Source of the DNA: Ruania rhizosphaerae
GTDB lineage: Bacteria > Actinomycetota > Actinomycetes > Actinomycetales > Beutenbergiaceae
Assembly (NCBI RefSeq): GCF_009805705.1
Contig: NZ_VSMB01000008.1
Coordinates: 62,001-126,000 of the forward strand
Length of the DNA stretch: 64,000 nt
Direction: 5' to 3'
This document shows positions 1 through 7,680 of the stretch, piece after piece. The notes under the pieces were generated by a model, which searched no databases, had not been told where the DNA came from, and saw only the letters and a program-made list of their open reading frames with translations. Within the stretch, counting starts at the first letter, position 1. Every line of letters starts with the position of its first letter. Position numbers and translations under genes: made by a program.

Positions 1-2
1 AG

Positions 3-143
3 AAGATCGATGTGGAGCTCGCCGAGATCGACGACCGCGGCAAGCTCTCGTTGCACGCGGTCATCGAGGATGACAAGGCAGCTGAGGAAGCCGAGTCGGC
101 TGACTCGACTGAGTCGGATTCGGCCGCCGAGGCGACGAACTGA
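3..143 (+). CDS. pnp: Polyribonucleotide nucleotidyltransferase, C-terminal end (partial)
   Basis: Only the last 46 codons are in the window; the 5' part lies outside. The frame reads KIDVELAEIDDRGKLSLHAV, the end of the S1 RNA-binding domain typical of PNPase, followed by an acidic Ala/Glu/Ser tail and a TGA stop. PNPase is a phosphorolytic 3'-5' exoribonuclease of the RNA decay machinery. An M16 peptidase gene starts 16 bp downstream, the usual actinobacterial pnp-M16 order, which supports the call despite the short fragment. Confidence 0.85.
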   Translation, partial: KIDVELAEIDDRGKLSLHAVIEDDKAAEEAESADSTESDSAAEATN

Positions 144-159
144 TCGTGCCGGGTCCGGT

Positions 160-1545
160 ATGGCAGAGCTGATCCTGGGTCCGGCCGGCGCGCCGGGCAC
201 CGAGCTCACGGTGGAGACCGAAGCAGGTGCCCTCGTGCGCCGGTCGGTGCTCCCGGGTGGTATCCGGGTGCTGACCGAGGCCATGCGCGGTCAGCGCTCG
301 GTGGCCGTGGGAGCCTGGGTGGCCGTCGGTTCGCGTGACGAGACCGACGGCCACCACGGTTCCACCCATTTCCTTGAGCACTTGCTGTTCAAGGGCACAC
401 CGCGCAGGGACGCGATGGCGATCGCTTCGGCGTTCGATGCCGTCGGCGGTGAGGCCAACGCGGCCACCGGCAAGGAGCACACGTGCTACTTCGCACGTGT
501 CCTGGACGCCGATCAACCGATGGCCGTGGATGTCATCCTCGACATGGTGACCTCCGCCGTCCTGGATCCGTCCGAGTTCACCAGCGAACGCGAGGTGATC
601 CTCGAAGAGCTCGCCATGAACGAGGACGACCCCGGTGATGTCGCACATGAGCGATTCTCCGCCCAGGTGTTCGGTACACATCCGCTCGGGCGGCCGATCG
701 GCGGCACGCCGGAGACGATCCGTGACGTGCCCAGGGACGCGGTCTTCGAGCACTACCGCCGGACCTATATCCCCTCGGAGCTGGTGGTGACGGCGGCCGG
801 CGGCGTCGACCACGACGAGCTGTGCTCGCAGGTGCTCTCGGCAGTGCGGTCCGGGGGTTGGGATCTGCTCGAGGGGGTACGTCCCGCAGCACGGCGCCGT
901 GCCGGCGGCGATCAGCACGTCGGGGCTTCGGGGGATTTCCCGACCGATCCGAGCATCTTGACCGTGCACCGTTCCACTGAACAGGCGAATGTTCTTCTCG
1001 GCGGCCTCGGTCTGCCGGCCGGGGACGAGCGCCGGTTCGAGATGTCTGTGCTCAACGCCGTGCTGGGCGGATCCATGAGCTCGCGGCTGTTCCAGGAAGT
1101 GCGCGAGAAGCGTGGCCTGGCGTATGCGGTCTACTCGTTCTCGGGCGGGTTCGCCGATGCTGGCATGTTCGGTCTCTACGCAGGGTGCGCTCCTGGCAAG
1201 GTCGAGCAGGTCGTGGATCTGCTCGAGGAGCAGTGGCAGCTCCTGGCCAGTGACCTTGTACCGGTGCAGGAGCTGGAGCGGGGAATCGGTCAGGTGTGCG
1301 GCCAGATGGTGCTGGGGCTGGAGGACAACGGCTCCCGGATGTCACGACTGGGCCGCACCGAGATCAGCACCGGCGAACTGCTGACTGTGACCGAGACACT
1401 CGATCGCGTACGCGCAGTACGGGCGGAGGACGTCCGGGCGCTGGCGGCAGATCTGCTGGTTCAGCCTCGCCACCTGACGGTCGTGGGCCCGTTCGACTCT
1501 GCCTACCGAGGTCAGGGCAGGTTCGAGAAGGGACGTGAGGTATGA
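160..1545 (+). CDS. M16 family zinc metallopeptidase (mitochondrial processing peptidase-like)
   Basis: A 461-residue protein of the pitrilysin/insulinase clan. The inverted zinc motif H70-F-L-E73-H74 is intact and the third ligand falls at the E149/E150 pair about 76 residues later. The second half has the REKRGLAYAVYSF signature of M16 C-terminal domains. The ATG at 160 is chosen because it is the first in-frame start after the pnp stop; the open frame upstream overlaps pnp. It lies between pnp and dapB, and its TGA overlaps the dapB ATG by 4 bases, so it is in an operon with dapB. Physiological substrates are unknown in this family. Confidence 0.9.
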   Translation: MAELILGPAGAPGTELTVETEAGALVRRSVLPGGIRVLTEAMRGQRSVAVGAWVAVGSRDETDGHHGSTHFLEHLLFKGTPRRDAMAIASAFDAVGGEANAATGKEHTCYFARVLDADQPMAVDVILDMVTSAVLDPSEFTSEREVILEELAMNEDDPGDVAHERFSAQVFGTHPLGRPIGGTPETIRDVPRDAVFEHYRRTYIPSELVVTAAGGVDHDELCSQVLSAVRSGGWDLLEGVRPAARRRAGGDQHVGASGDFPTDPSILTVHRSTEQANVLLGGLGLPAGDERRFEMSVLNAVLGGSMSSRLFQEVREKRGLAYAVYSFSGGFADAGMFGLYAGCAPGKVEQVVDLLEEQWQLLASDLVPVQELERGIGQVCGQMVLGLEDNGSRMSRLGRTEISTGELLTVTETLDRVRAVRAEDVRALAADLLVQPRHLTVVGPFDSAYRGQGRFEKGREV

Positions 1546-2354
1546 CCGAGGAGAGTATGCAGGGCACTCGTGCGGAATCCGCTCGGGGTGCAGTGCCGGC
1601 TGGGGGAAGCCCCGTGCGGGTCGCCGTCCTGGGAGCAGCCGGCCGGATGGGCAGTACCGTGTGCGGGGCGGTCGAGGAGGCCCCGGATATGGAGCTGGTG
1701 GCCCGTCTCGACGTCGGCGACGATATCGAGGTGCTCGCAGGTGTCGCGGATGTCGCCGTGGATTTCACGGTGCCGTCGGCCGCGGAGTCGAATGTGCACG
1801 CACTCATCGATGCCGGGGTTCATCCGGTGGTGGGAACCACCGGATGGGATGAGCCAGCGCTGGACCGGGTGCGTGAGCATCTCGGACGAGATGGTCGGGG
1901 GCTGGGCGCCCTGATCGCTCCGAACTTCGCTCTCTCGGCCGTCCTCGCCATGCAGTTCGCTGCCCAGGCTGCGCGCTACTTCGAGTCGGTCGAGATCATT
2001 GAACTCCATCACCCGAACAAGGTTGACGCCCCCTCCGGTACGGCGGTGCACACGGCACAGGCGGTGGCCCGAGCCCGGGAGGGGATGCCCATGGCTCCGG
2101 ACGCCACGCAGACCTGTCTCGACGGAGCACGTGGCGCGCGAGTCCATGGCATCCCCGTACACGCAGTCCGGTTGCAAGGGCTGGTCGCCCATGAGGAGAT
2201 CTTGCTCGGCAACGCGGGTGAGCAGCTGACGATCCGCACGGACAGCTTCGAACGTTCCTCGTTCATGCCCGGGGTGTTGCTCGCGGTGCGAACCGTGAGT
2301 TCCCGCCCCGGACTGGCTGTGGGACTGGACGCCTACCTGGACCTGGGACGCTGA
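1542..2354 (+). CDS. dapB: 4-hydroxy-tetrahydrodipicolinate reductase
   Basis: A 270-residue enzyme that reduces 4-hydroxy-tetrahydrodipicolinate with NAD(P)H in the lysine/DAP pathway. A dinucleotide-binding GAAGRMG motif is at residues 31-37. The catalytic and substrate-binding segment ELHHPNKVDAPSGT (H156, H157, K160) is intact. The ATG at 1542 overlaps the preceding stop (ATGA) and has a GTGAGG ribosome site; a second ATG at 1557 is possible, since the first ~24 residues precede the conserved fold. It is the second gene of the M16-dapB unit and ends in a hairpin region before a convergent acetyltransferase gene. Confidence 0.95.
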   Translation: MTEESMQGTRAESARGAVPAGGSPVRVAVLGAAGRMGSTVCGAVEEAPDMELVARLDVGDDIEVLAGVADVAVDFTVPSAAESNVHALIDAGVHPVVGTTGWDEPALDRVREHLGRDGRGLGALIAPNFALSAVLAMQFAAQAARYFESVEIIELHHPNKVDAPSGTAVHTAQAVARAREGMPMAPDATQTCLDGARGARVHGIPVHAVRLQGLVAHEEILLGNAGEQLTIRTDSFERSSFMPGVLLAVRTVSSRPGLAVGLDAYLDLGR

Positions 2355-2402
2355 GGTCAGCCGCCACAGCTGCGGCGGGACTCGCATCGGGCGCGCTGCT
2401 CG

Positions 2403-2437
2403 CGTGAGCAGACACTCACACGTGAGCGGACACTCAC
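2403..2437. terminator. Tandem small hairpins between convergent dapB and GNAT genes
   Basis: Two almost identical 17-bp units (CGTGAGCAGACACTCAC and CGTGAGCGGACACTCAC) are separated by one base. Each contains a GTGAG...CTCAC inverted repeat with a 6-nt loop. The second overlaps the stop codon of the minus-strand acetyltransferase. There is no T-run, so a termination role is inferred from position. Confidence 0.45.
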
Positions 2438-2997
2438 AGCAGGGCCGACCAGGCCTCTTCGCGCACGTGCGTACCGGCCACGTCCAGTATCCGGCGCACG
2501 CCGATCGGCTCCAACCCGGCCGTGGCGAGGAAGGCTGAGCGGGCGTCGTCCCCGTCGACGACCCACGCCCGCACGTGGGTAGCGCCGGTCTTGCGCAGGA
2601 TGTCGGTGCAGGCGGCGAGGAGGCGAGACCCGTGCCCGGCACGGGCATGGCCGGGGTCAACCTCCAGCGCCACGACCTCTCCCGTCTCCTCAGTCCGGGG
2701 TGCCGGCGCGAGCGCCGCGAATCCGACAACTTGTGGACCATCGCATGCGGTCAGCATCCGGTGCTTCGCCGAGGGCGGGGACGTGATCGCGGACCGCCAG
2801 GCCCGTGCGAACCCGTCGGCGTCGAGTGCATCGAGGGCCGTCTCGGGCAGCGTATCGGCGTGGGCCGCACGCCACGCCCTGGCCTGGATGAGACCCAACG
2901 CGGGGGCGTCCCCGGCGACGGATGGCCGGACGGAGACGTCGGCGTGCAGGTCACCGTGGTGATCGGCGGGTCCGGATGACGGGGGAGGCAGATCCAT
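2434..2997 (-). CDS. GNAT family N-acetyltransferase
   Basis: A 187-residue protein with one GNAT fold. Motif A, EVVALEVDPGHARAGHGSRLL split at the R-x-G-x-G acetyl-CoA pyrophosphate loop (A-G-H-G), is at about residues 107-127. The substrate cannot be deduced. The ATG at 2997 has no Shine-Dalgarno; a TAGGGT hexamer lies 6 nt upstream on the minus strand, which fits a leaderless transcript. It is divergent from dapA and convergent with dapB, so it is probably a single-gene unit. Confidence 0.8.
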   Translation of the reverse strand: MDLPPPSSGPADHHGDLHADVSVRPSVAGDAPALGLIQARAWRAAHADTLPETALDALDADGFARAWRSAITSPPSAKHRMLTACDGPQVVGFAALAPAPRTEETGEVVALEVDPGHARAGHGSRLLAACTDILRKTGATHVRAWVVDGDDARSAFLATAGLEPIGVRRILDVAGTHVREEAWSALL

Positions 2998-3118
2998 CCG
3001 TCCACCCTAGAGGTTCCGCCGGGAACCTCTGAGGCGGTGGCGATACTCACATGCTCTCGCGCGTCCGGGAGCGTGTAAGGGCAGCAGCGGTACCGGTGGA
3101 CGCGGTAACGTCGTCTCC
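2998..3118. promoter_or_regulatory. Divergent GNAT/dapA promoter region
   Basis: On the minus strand TAGGGT (3009 to 3004) is 6 nt before the GNAT ATG. On the plus strand TAACGT (3106-3111) is 7 nt before the dapA ATG. Neither gene has an evident Shine-Dalgarno, so both are read as -10 elements of leaderless promoters. No convincing -35 was seen. Confidence 0.5.
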
Positions 3119-4036
3119 ATGTCCAGTTCGTCGCGCCCGTCGCGCTCTTTCGGTTCCGTCAGCGTCGCCATGGTGACGCCGATGAAACCTGACGGCACGA
3201 TCGATATCGCCACCTCGCGACGGCTGGCACGCCACCTGGTCGATTCCGGTGCCGACGGTCTGGTGCTCAACGGCACCACCGGCGAGTCACCGACCACGCA
3301 CCAGCCGGAGAAGGACGAGTTCGTGGCGGCCGTCGTGGACGAGGTCGGTGCTGAGGCGATGATCATCGCCGGCGCCGGCTCGAACGACACCGCTCACGCC
3401 GTCCGGATCGCCGAGGCTGCCGAGCGCACCGGTGTGCACGGACTGCTCGTGGTCTCGCCCTACTACAACCGGCCCTCTCAGGAGGGTGTCTACCGCCATC
3501 TGCGGGCTATCGTGGAGTCCACCAGCCTTCCAGCGATGCTCTACGACATCCCTGGGCGCACCGGGGTGGCGATCGGCGATGAAATCCTCGACCGCCTCGC
3601 CGAGCACCCGCAGATCAGGGCGGTCAAGGACGCCACCGGCAACGTCGCCCAAGGATTCGACCGGATGCGGCGCACGGGTCTGGAGTACTACTCCGGGGAC
3701 GACAATCTCAATCTCGCCTGGCTGGTGCACGGCGCCTCCGGGCTCGTCTCGGTGGTCAGCCACGTGGAGGCCGGTCGCTACGCCGAGATGGTGGGTGCGG
3801 TCGACTCCGGTGACCTGTACCGCGCCCGGGACCTGTCAGCGAAACTGGCGCCGGTGGTCGAGGCGATCATGGGAGGCGGCCAAGGAGCCGTCATGGCCAA
3901 GGCAGCGTTGCAGCTGCAGGGTCACCTCCCGCACCGATCGGTCCGCTCGCCGCTCGTCGAGGCAAACGCCGCCGAGATGGCAGACTTGCGCACCGCACTG
4001 ACCTTGCACGGACTACTTGAGGACTCCGATCGATGA
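3119..4036 (+). CDS. dapA: 4-hydroxy-tetrahydrodipicolinate synthase
   Basis: A 305-residue TIM-barrel aldolase condensing pyruvate with aspartate semialdehyde, the entry step of the DAP/lysine branch. Schiff-base Lys170 is in AVKDATGN, Tyr142 in YDIPGRTGV, and the NGTTGE pyruvate loop is at 51-56. The start has no Shine-Dalgarno and is preceded 7 nt upstream by TAACGT, suggesting a leaderless mRNA. The stop overlaps the RNase J start (ATGA), an arrangement conserved in Actinobacteria, so dapA and rnj are co-transcribed. Confidence 0.96.
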   Translation: MSSSSRPSRSFGSVSVAMVTPMKPDGTIDIATSRRLARHLVDSGADGLVLNGTTGESPTTHQPEKDEFVAAVVDEVGAEAMIIAGAGSNDTAHAVRIAEAAERTGVHGLLVVSPYYNRPSQEGVYRHLRAIVESTSLPAMLYDIPGRTGVAIGDEILDRLAEHPQIRAVKDATGNVAQGFDRMRRTGLEYYSGDDNLNLAWLVHGASGLVSVVSHVEAGRYAEMVGAVDSGDLYRARDLSAKLAPVVEAIMGGGQGAVMAKAALQLQGHLPHRSVRSPLVEANAAEMADLRTALTLHGLLEDSDR

Positions 4037-5718
4037 GCCACCCCCACCCTGACCTCAAGCCCCCGGGTCCGCTGGCACCGGGCGCGCTCCGGATCGTCCC
4101 GCTCGGCGGTCTCGGCGAGGTCGGGCGGAACATGGCCGTGCTGGAGTTCGATGGCCGACTGCTCGTCATCGACTGTGGCGTGCTGTTCCCCGAGGATCAC
4201 CAGCCGGGCGTCGACCTGATCCTGCCCGATTTCGGGTATCTCGAGGATCGGATGGACCAGATCGAGGCGATCGTGCTCACCCACGGGCACGAGGACCACA
4301 TCGGTGCCGTGCCCTATCTGCTGCGGCTGCGCAAGGACATCCCGCTGATCGGCTCGAAGCTGTCGCTGGCGTTCGTGGCGGCCAAGCTCAAGGAGCACCG
4401 GATCAAGCCGGTGCTTCGTGAGGTTGCCGAAGGACAGCGCCGGACATTCGGGGTGTTCGACCTCGAGTTCGTGGCCGTCAACCACTCGATCCCAGATGCA
4501 CTGGCCGTCGCGGTGCGCACGCCGGCGGGAATGGTTCTCCACACCGGTGACTTCAAGATGGACCAGCTCCCGCTGGACTCACGGATCACGGACCTGAGGG
4601 CCTTCGCCCGCCTCGGCGAAGAGGGTGTCGATCTGTTCATGACCGACTCGACGAACGCCGAGGTGCCGGGGTTCACGACCTCCGAGCGCGACATCGGCCC
4701 GGTGCTGGACTCCGTGTTCGCACAGGCGGAGGGCCGGATCGTGGTTGCCTCCTTCTCCTCGCACGTGCACCGCGTTCAGCAGGTGCTGGACGCGGCAGAC
4801 GCCCATGGTCGGCGTGTCGCCCTGGTTGGCCGGTCGATGGTACGGAACATGACGATCGCCTCCGAGCTCGGATATCTGAACGTGCCTGACGGAGTGCTGA
4901 TCGACGTCAAGAAGATCGACGATCTGCCCGAGGACCGGATGGTGCTCATGTGCACCGGGTCTCAGGGTGAGCCGATGGCGGCGCTGTCGCGGATCGCGAA
5001 CCGGGACCACCGGGTCTCGGTCGGCCCGGGCGACACCGTGATCCTGGCCTCCTCCCTCATCCCGGGGAACGAGAACGCCGTCTTCCGGATCATCAACGGG
5101 TTGATCCGTCTCGGTGCCAAGGTCGTGCATCAGGCCAACGCCCGTGTCCACGTCTCCGGGCACGCCTCAGCAGGGGAACTGCTCTACTGCTACAACATCG
5201 TGCGCCCCAAGAACGTGATGCCGGTGCACGGTGAGGTGCGTCATCTCGTGGCGAACGGCGCGCTCGCCGTCAAGACCGGAGTGCCGCCTGAGCGGGTCGT
5301 GCTGGCTGAGGACGGCGTTGTCGTCGACCTCGTGGACGGTAGGGCGAAGATCGCCGGCGCCGTCCCGTGCGGGTACATCTACGTCGACGGTTCGTCGGTC
5401 GGAGGTGTGACCGAAGCCGAACTGAAAGACCGGCGGATCCTTGGTGAAGAGGGCTTCATCTCCATCTTCGTCGTCGTCAACTCCTCGAGTGGAGAGGTCG
5501 TCGCCGGCCCGGAGCTGCACGTTCGTGGTGTCGCCGAGGGTGAGGACAAGCTGGCCGCGATCGTGCCCGAGATCACCAAGGCGCTCACCGAGGCGGCCGC
5601 CGGTGGGAATGCCGATACGCACCAGTTGCAGCAGGTGGTGCGCCGTGTTGTCGGCCGCTTCGCCTCGAGCAAGCTCAAGCGGCGCCCGATGATCATTCCG
5701 GTGGTCGTGGAGTCCTGA
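4033..5718 (+). CDS. rnj: Ribonuclease J
   Basis: A 561-residue metallo-beta-lactamase/beta-CASP RNase with endo- and 5'-3' exonuclease activity, acting in mRNA turnover and rRNA maturation. The zinc motif H84-G-H86-E-D88-H89 is intact, followed by HTGDFKMD and the beta-CASP SGHAS motif. Length is typical of actinobacterial RNase J. It overlaps dapA by 4 nt. With pnp upstream, two major ribonucleases of the decay machinery lie within 6 kb. Confidence 0.95.
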   Translation: MSHPHPDLKPPGPLAPGALRIVPLGGLGEVGRNMAVLEFDGRLLVIDCGVLFPEDHQPGVDLILPDFGYLEDRMDQIEAIVLTHGHEDHIGAVPYLLRLRKDIPLIGSKLSLAFVAAKLKEHRIKPVLREVAEGQRRTFGVFDLEFVAVNHSIPDALAVAVRTPAGMVLHTGDFKMDQLPLDSRITDLRAFARLGEEGVDLFMTDSTNAEVPGFTTSERDIGPVLDSVFAQAEGRIVVASFSSHVHRVQQVLDAADAHGRRVALVGRSMVRNMTIASELGYLNVPDGVLIDVKKIDDLPEDRMVLMCTGSQGEPMAALSRIANRDHRVSVGPGDTVILASSLIPGNENAVFRIINGLIRLGAKVVHQANARVHVSGHASAGELLYCYNIVRPKNVMPVHGEVRHLVANGALAVKTGVPPERVVLAEDGVVVDLVDGRAKIAGAVPCGYIYVDGSSVGGVTEAELKDRRILGEEGFISIFVVVNSSSGEVVAGPELHVRGVAEGEDKLAAIVPEITKALTEAAAGGNADTHQLQQVVRRVVGRFASSKLKRRPMIIPVVVES

Positions 5719-5724
5719 GTTCGT

Positions 5725-5744
5725 CGGTCACAATTCGGTGACTG
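5725..5744 (+). terminator. Weak hairpin after rnj
   Basis: CGGTCAC and GTGACTG form a 7-bp stem with one G-T wobble and a 6-nt AATTCG loop, beginning 6 nt after the rnj stop. No T-run follows. It is a possible 3' end, with low certainty. Confidence 0.3.
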
Positions 5745-5821
5745 TTGAGCGCGCGGTCGACCACGGGCGCGTGCGCCATGACAGGATCGTGCCCATCTGG
5801 TCATGACCTCGGGAGATGCCG

Positions 5822-6436
5822 ATGCGCCGCCCTGCCCTGCTGGCCGCCTTAGCCGTCCTTGTCGTGCCTGTCCTGGCCGGGTGCACCCCGGACACGGGGG
5901 TGGGATCCGGTGTCGAGACCAGTGCGTCTGCCGAGGCGAGCCAGACTCCGACGGCGTCGGCTGAGTCCACCGATCCCTCACCGCAGGAGTCGGAGCCGGT
6001 GGAGCCGGAGGAGACATCCGCACCGACCGGGCCCCAGGAATGTGGTCAGGTGATCTCCACGATCGGGGAGACGGTGACGGTGGAGATCATCGCCGGGGAC
6101 GTGGACTGCGTCTTCGCTGAGGAACTGCTCGACACCTACTACAACGATCCTCCATCGATCCCGGAGGGCAGTGGCGCCTATCTCGCCATCGGGGACTGGG
6201 AGTGCAACTCATCGTCCAGCCAGGAGCCGGGTCGCGCTTCCACCTGTCGCACGCAGGACGGTGGCGAGATCGTCACCTGGCCGGCCGATCGCGCACCGTC
6301 GACACCGGCGTCCGGTGGCTACTGCGAGCAGATCGATCAGCCCACGCTCGACCAGCTCTTTGGCGACGATCCCTACGATGAGCAGGTGTGTGAGACCTAC
6401 ATCGGCGGCGAGACGGCGATCGACCAGCAGGAGTAG
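5822..6436 (+). CDS. Putative secreted lipoprotein of unknown function
   Basis: A 204-residue protein with a lipoprotein signal: basic n-region MRRPA, hydrophobic stretch, and lipobox LAGC with Cys at about residue 20. A Ser/Thr/Glu/Pro-rich linker of roughly 45 residues follows, then a compact domain rich in Cys (EC, DC, EC, TC, YC, VC), suggesting disulphides outside the membrane. The start at 5822 is preferred because GGGAG (5811-5815) is correctly spaced for it; the in-frame ATG at 5816 abuts that site. I do not recognise the family. It stands alone between rnj and a convergent TetR gene. Confidence 0.75.
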   Translation: MRRPALLAALAVLVVPVLAGCTPDTGVGSGVETSASAEASQTPTASAESTDPSPQESEPVEPEETSAPTGPQECGQVISTIGETVTVEIIAGDVDCVFAEELLDTYYNDPPSIPEGSGAYLAIGDWECNSSSSQEPGRASTCRTQDGGEIVTWPADRAPSTPASGGYCEQIDQPTLDQLFGDDPYDEQVCETYIGGETAIDQQE

Positions 6437-6455
6437 CCGTCGCCCCGCGATGGTG

Positions 6456-7034
6456 TCAACGGCCGGACCGGTAGGCATCGGCGAGCAGGGTCTCGCGGAA
6501 GACCTCCTCGCCGTTCTCGCTGGTGTCGCCCTCGGGCAGGAGGCCGTAGAGTTCCAGGCTGACCAGACCGTGGACGAGCGCCCACAGGCGCAACGCCTCG
6601 GCCTTGAGGGGGGCCGGTGAGAGGTCCGGGTGGACTCGGGCGACGGCGTCGAGAAGGATGCCAAAGGTGGGTTCGCTGACGCTGTCGCTGCCTGCGCGCA
6701 GGTCCGAACCGAACAGCACCCGGTAGAAGTGCGGGTCGGCGAGTGCACTGGCCCGATAGGCGAGTCCGAGGGCGAGCAGATCGGCCCGTGCGTCGGTCGT
6801 GCGGGGGACGGCCGCGAGATGGTCGTGGAAGCGCGCGAATCCCTCGGCGACGACGGCATCGAGCAACTGGTCACGACTGCCGAACAAGGTGTAGATGGCC
6901 GCGGTCGTGGTCTCACATGCCGCGGCGAGAGTGCGCAGTGAGAGTCCAGGAGGGCCTGCGGCGGACAATTGCTCCGAGGCGTGGTTCAGCAGGCGACGGC
7001 GAAGCGCGTCGTCGTACTGGCGTGGTCGGGCCAT
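6456..7034 (-). CDS. TetR/AcrR family transcriptional regulator
   Basis: A 192-residue regulator. The N-terminal helix-turn-helix is visible as LSLRTLAAACETTTAAIYTLFGS split over about residues 26-48 (TTAAIY-LFGSRDQLL is diagnostic). The C-terminal ligand domain resembles the TetR_C WHG type (ALRLWALVHGLVSLELYGLL). The ATG at 7034 has no ribosome site and TATCGT (7046 to 7041) lies 6 nt upstream, consistent with leaderless expression. It is divergent from a small membrane protein gene, with a palindrome between them that is the likely operator, so autorepression and control of the neighbour are inferred. Confidence 0.88.
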   Translation of the reverse strand: MARPRQYDDALRRRLLNHASEQLSAAGPPGLSLRTLAAACETTTAAIYTLFGSRDQLLDAVVAEGFARFHDHLAAVPRTTDARADLLALGLAYRASALADPHFYRVLFGSDLRAGSDSVSEPTFGILLDAVARVHPDLSPAPLKAEALRLWALVHGLVSLELYGLLPEGDTSENGEEVFRETLLADAYRSGR

Positions 7035-7068
7035 GGGGTCACGATACGGCCTTGACAGGCGTTTCCAC

Positions 7069-7088
7069 ACACTGTTTGCTAACGGTGT
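7069..7088. promoter_or_regulatory. Candidate TetR operator palindrome
   Basis: The 20-mer ACACTGTTTGCTAACGGTGT matches its own reverse complement at 16 of 20 positions, with arms ACAC-n-GTT and AAC-n-GTGT. It lies in the 84-bp gap between the divergent TetR and membrane protein genes. A TTGACA (7052-7057) sits just upstream on the plus strand. A bound repressor could block both promoters. Confidence 0.55.
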
Positions 7089-7118
7089 TAGGTAACCGCT
7101 CTCGACTCTGGAGCCCCG

Positions 7119-7523
7119 ATGATCCTCTCGCCCGACGCCCAGGTCACCGCTGGGATCGTGCTGCTCGCCGCCGTCACCGTGACTTCCGGTGGCGCCTTCC
7201 TCGCGCGCATGGCCTCCGGCGGCATCCCCGCCACCGATTTCCAGCGCTCGTTCTTCCGCGCTGGTCACGGCCACGCGGGAGTGCTGATCGTGTTCGGCCT
7301 CGTCTGCCTGATGCTCGCCGAAGCCACCACGCTGACCGGAGTGGCGCTCTGGCTGGCGCGGACCGGGGTGCTGATCTCCGCTATCGTGATGCCGGCGGGC
7401 TTCTTCTTCGCTGCCATGGGGCGTGGGCGCACCCGCCCCAATCGCTGGATCGTGCTCGTGGTCGCCGGTGGTGTGCTGCTGGCAGCAGGGCTGGTGACTC
7501 TCGCCGTCGGGCTCCTCATGTAG
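7119..7523 (+). CDS. Small four-helix membrane protein of unknown function
   Basis: A 134-residue protein with four hydrophobic segments at about residues 9-31, 50-68, 74-95 and 110-133. A short loop carries FRAGHGHAG, His-rich and possibly ligand-binding. The start has a GGAG site 5 nt upstream. I do not recognise a named family. Divergence from the TetR gene and the shared operator suggest it is the regulator's target, perhaps a transport or stress membrane protein, but this is inference. Confidence 0.7.
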   Translation: MILSPDAQVTAGIVLLAAVTVTSGGAFLARMASGGIPATDFQRSFFRAGHGHAGVLIVFGLVCLMLAEATTLTGVALWLARTGVLISAIVMPAGFFFAAMGRGRTRPNRWIVLVVAGGVLLAAGLVTLAVGLLM

Positions 7524-7680
7524 CGCGAGGCCTCAGTGCGGGCCGGCTGGATCCTGTCCGATCAGGGTGCGATCTGGGCGCTTGGGCGTGTCAGACGGCG
7601 CGCCTGCAGGCCTCGCCTGGTTGAGTGGGTTGCGACAGGCCTGTCTCGGCATGCCTGATTGAGGAGGGACGAGACATATC
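7524..7680. promoter_or_regulatory. ftsK upstream region with a 12-bp perfect palindrome
   Basis: This 157-bp gap holds the perfect palindrome GACAGGCCTGTC at 7634-7645 and a purine-rich GAGGAGGG 12-13 nt before the ftsK ATG. GCGAGGCCT near 7526 is repeated inverted as AGGCCTCGC near 7610. No clear -10/-35 pair was identified. The palindrome could be an operator; nothing else supports that. Confidence 0.3.

Noticed and set aside
61-969. 302-residue minus-strand open frame opposite the M16 peptidase
   Set aside because: It is a shadow of high-GC codon bias. The opposite strand encodes a protein with an intact HxxEH motif, and the shadow has no recognisable domain or ribosome site.
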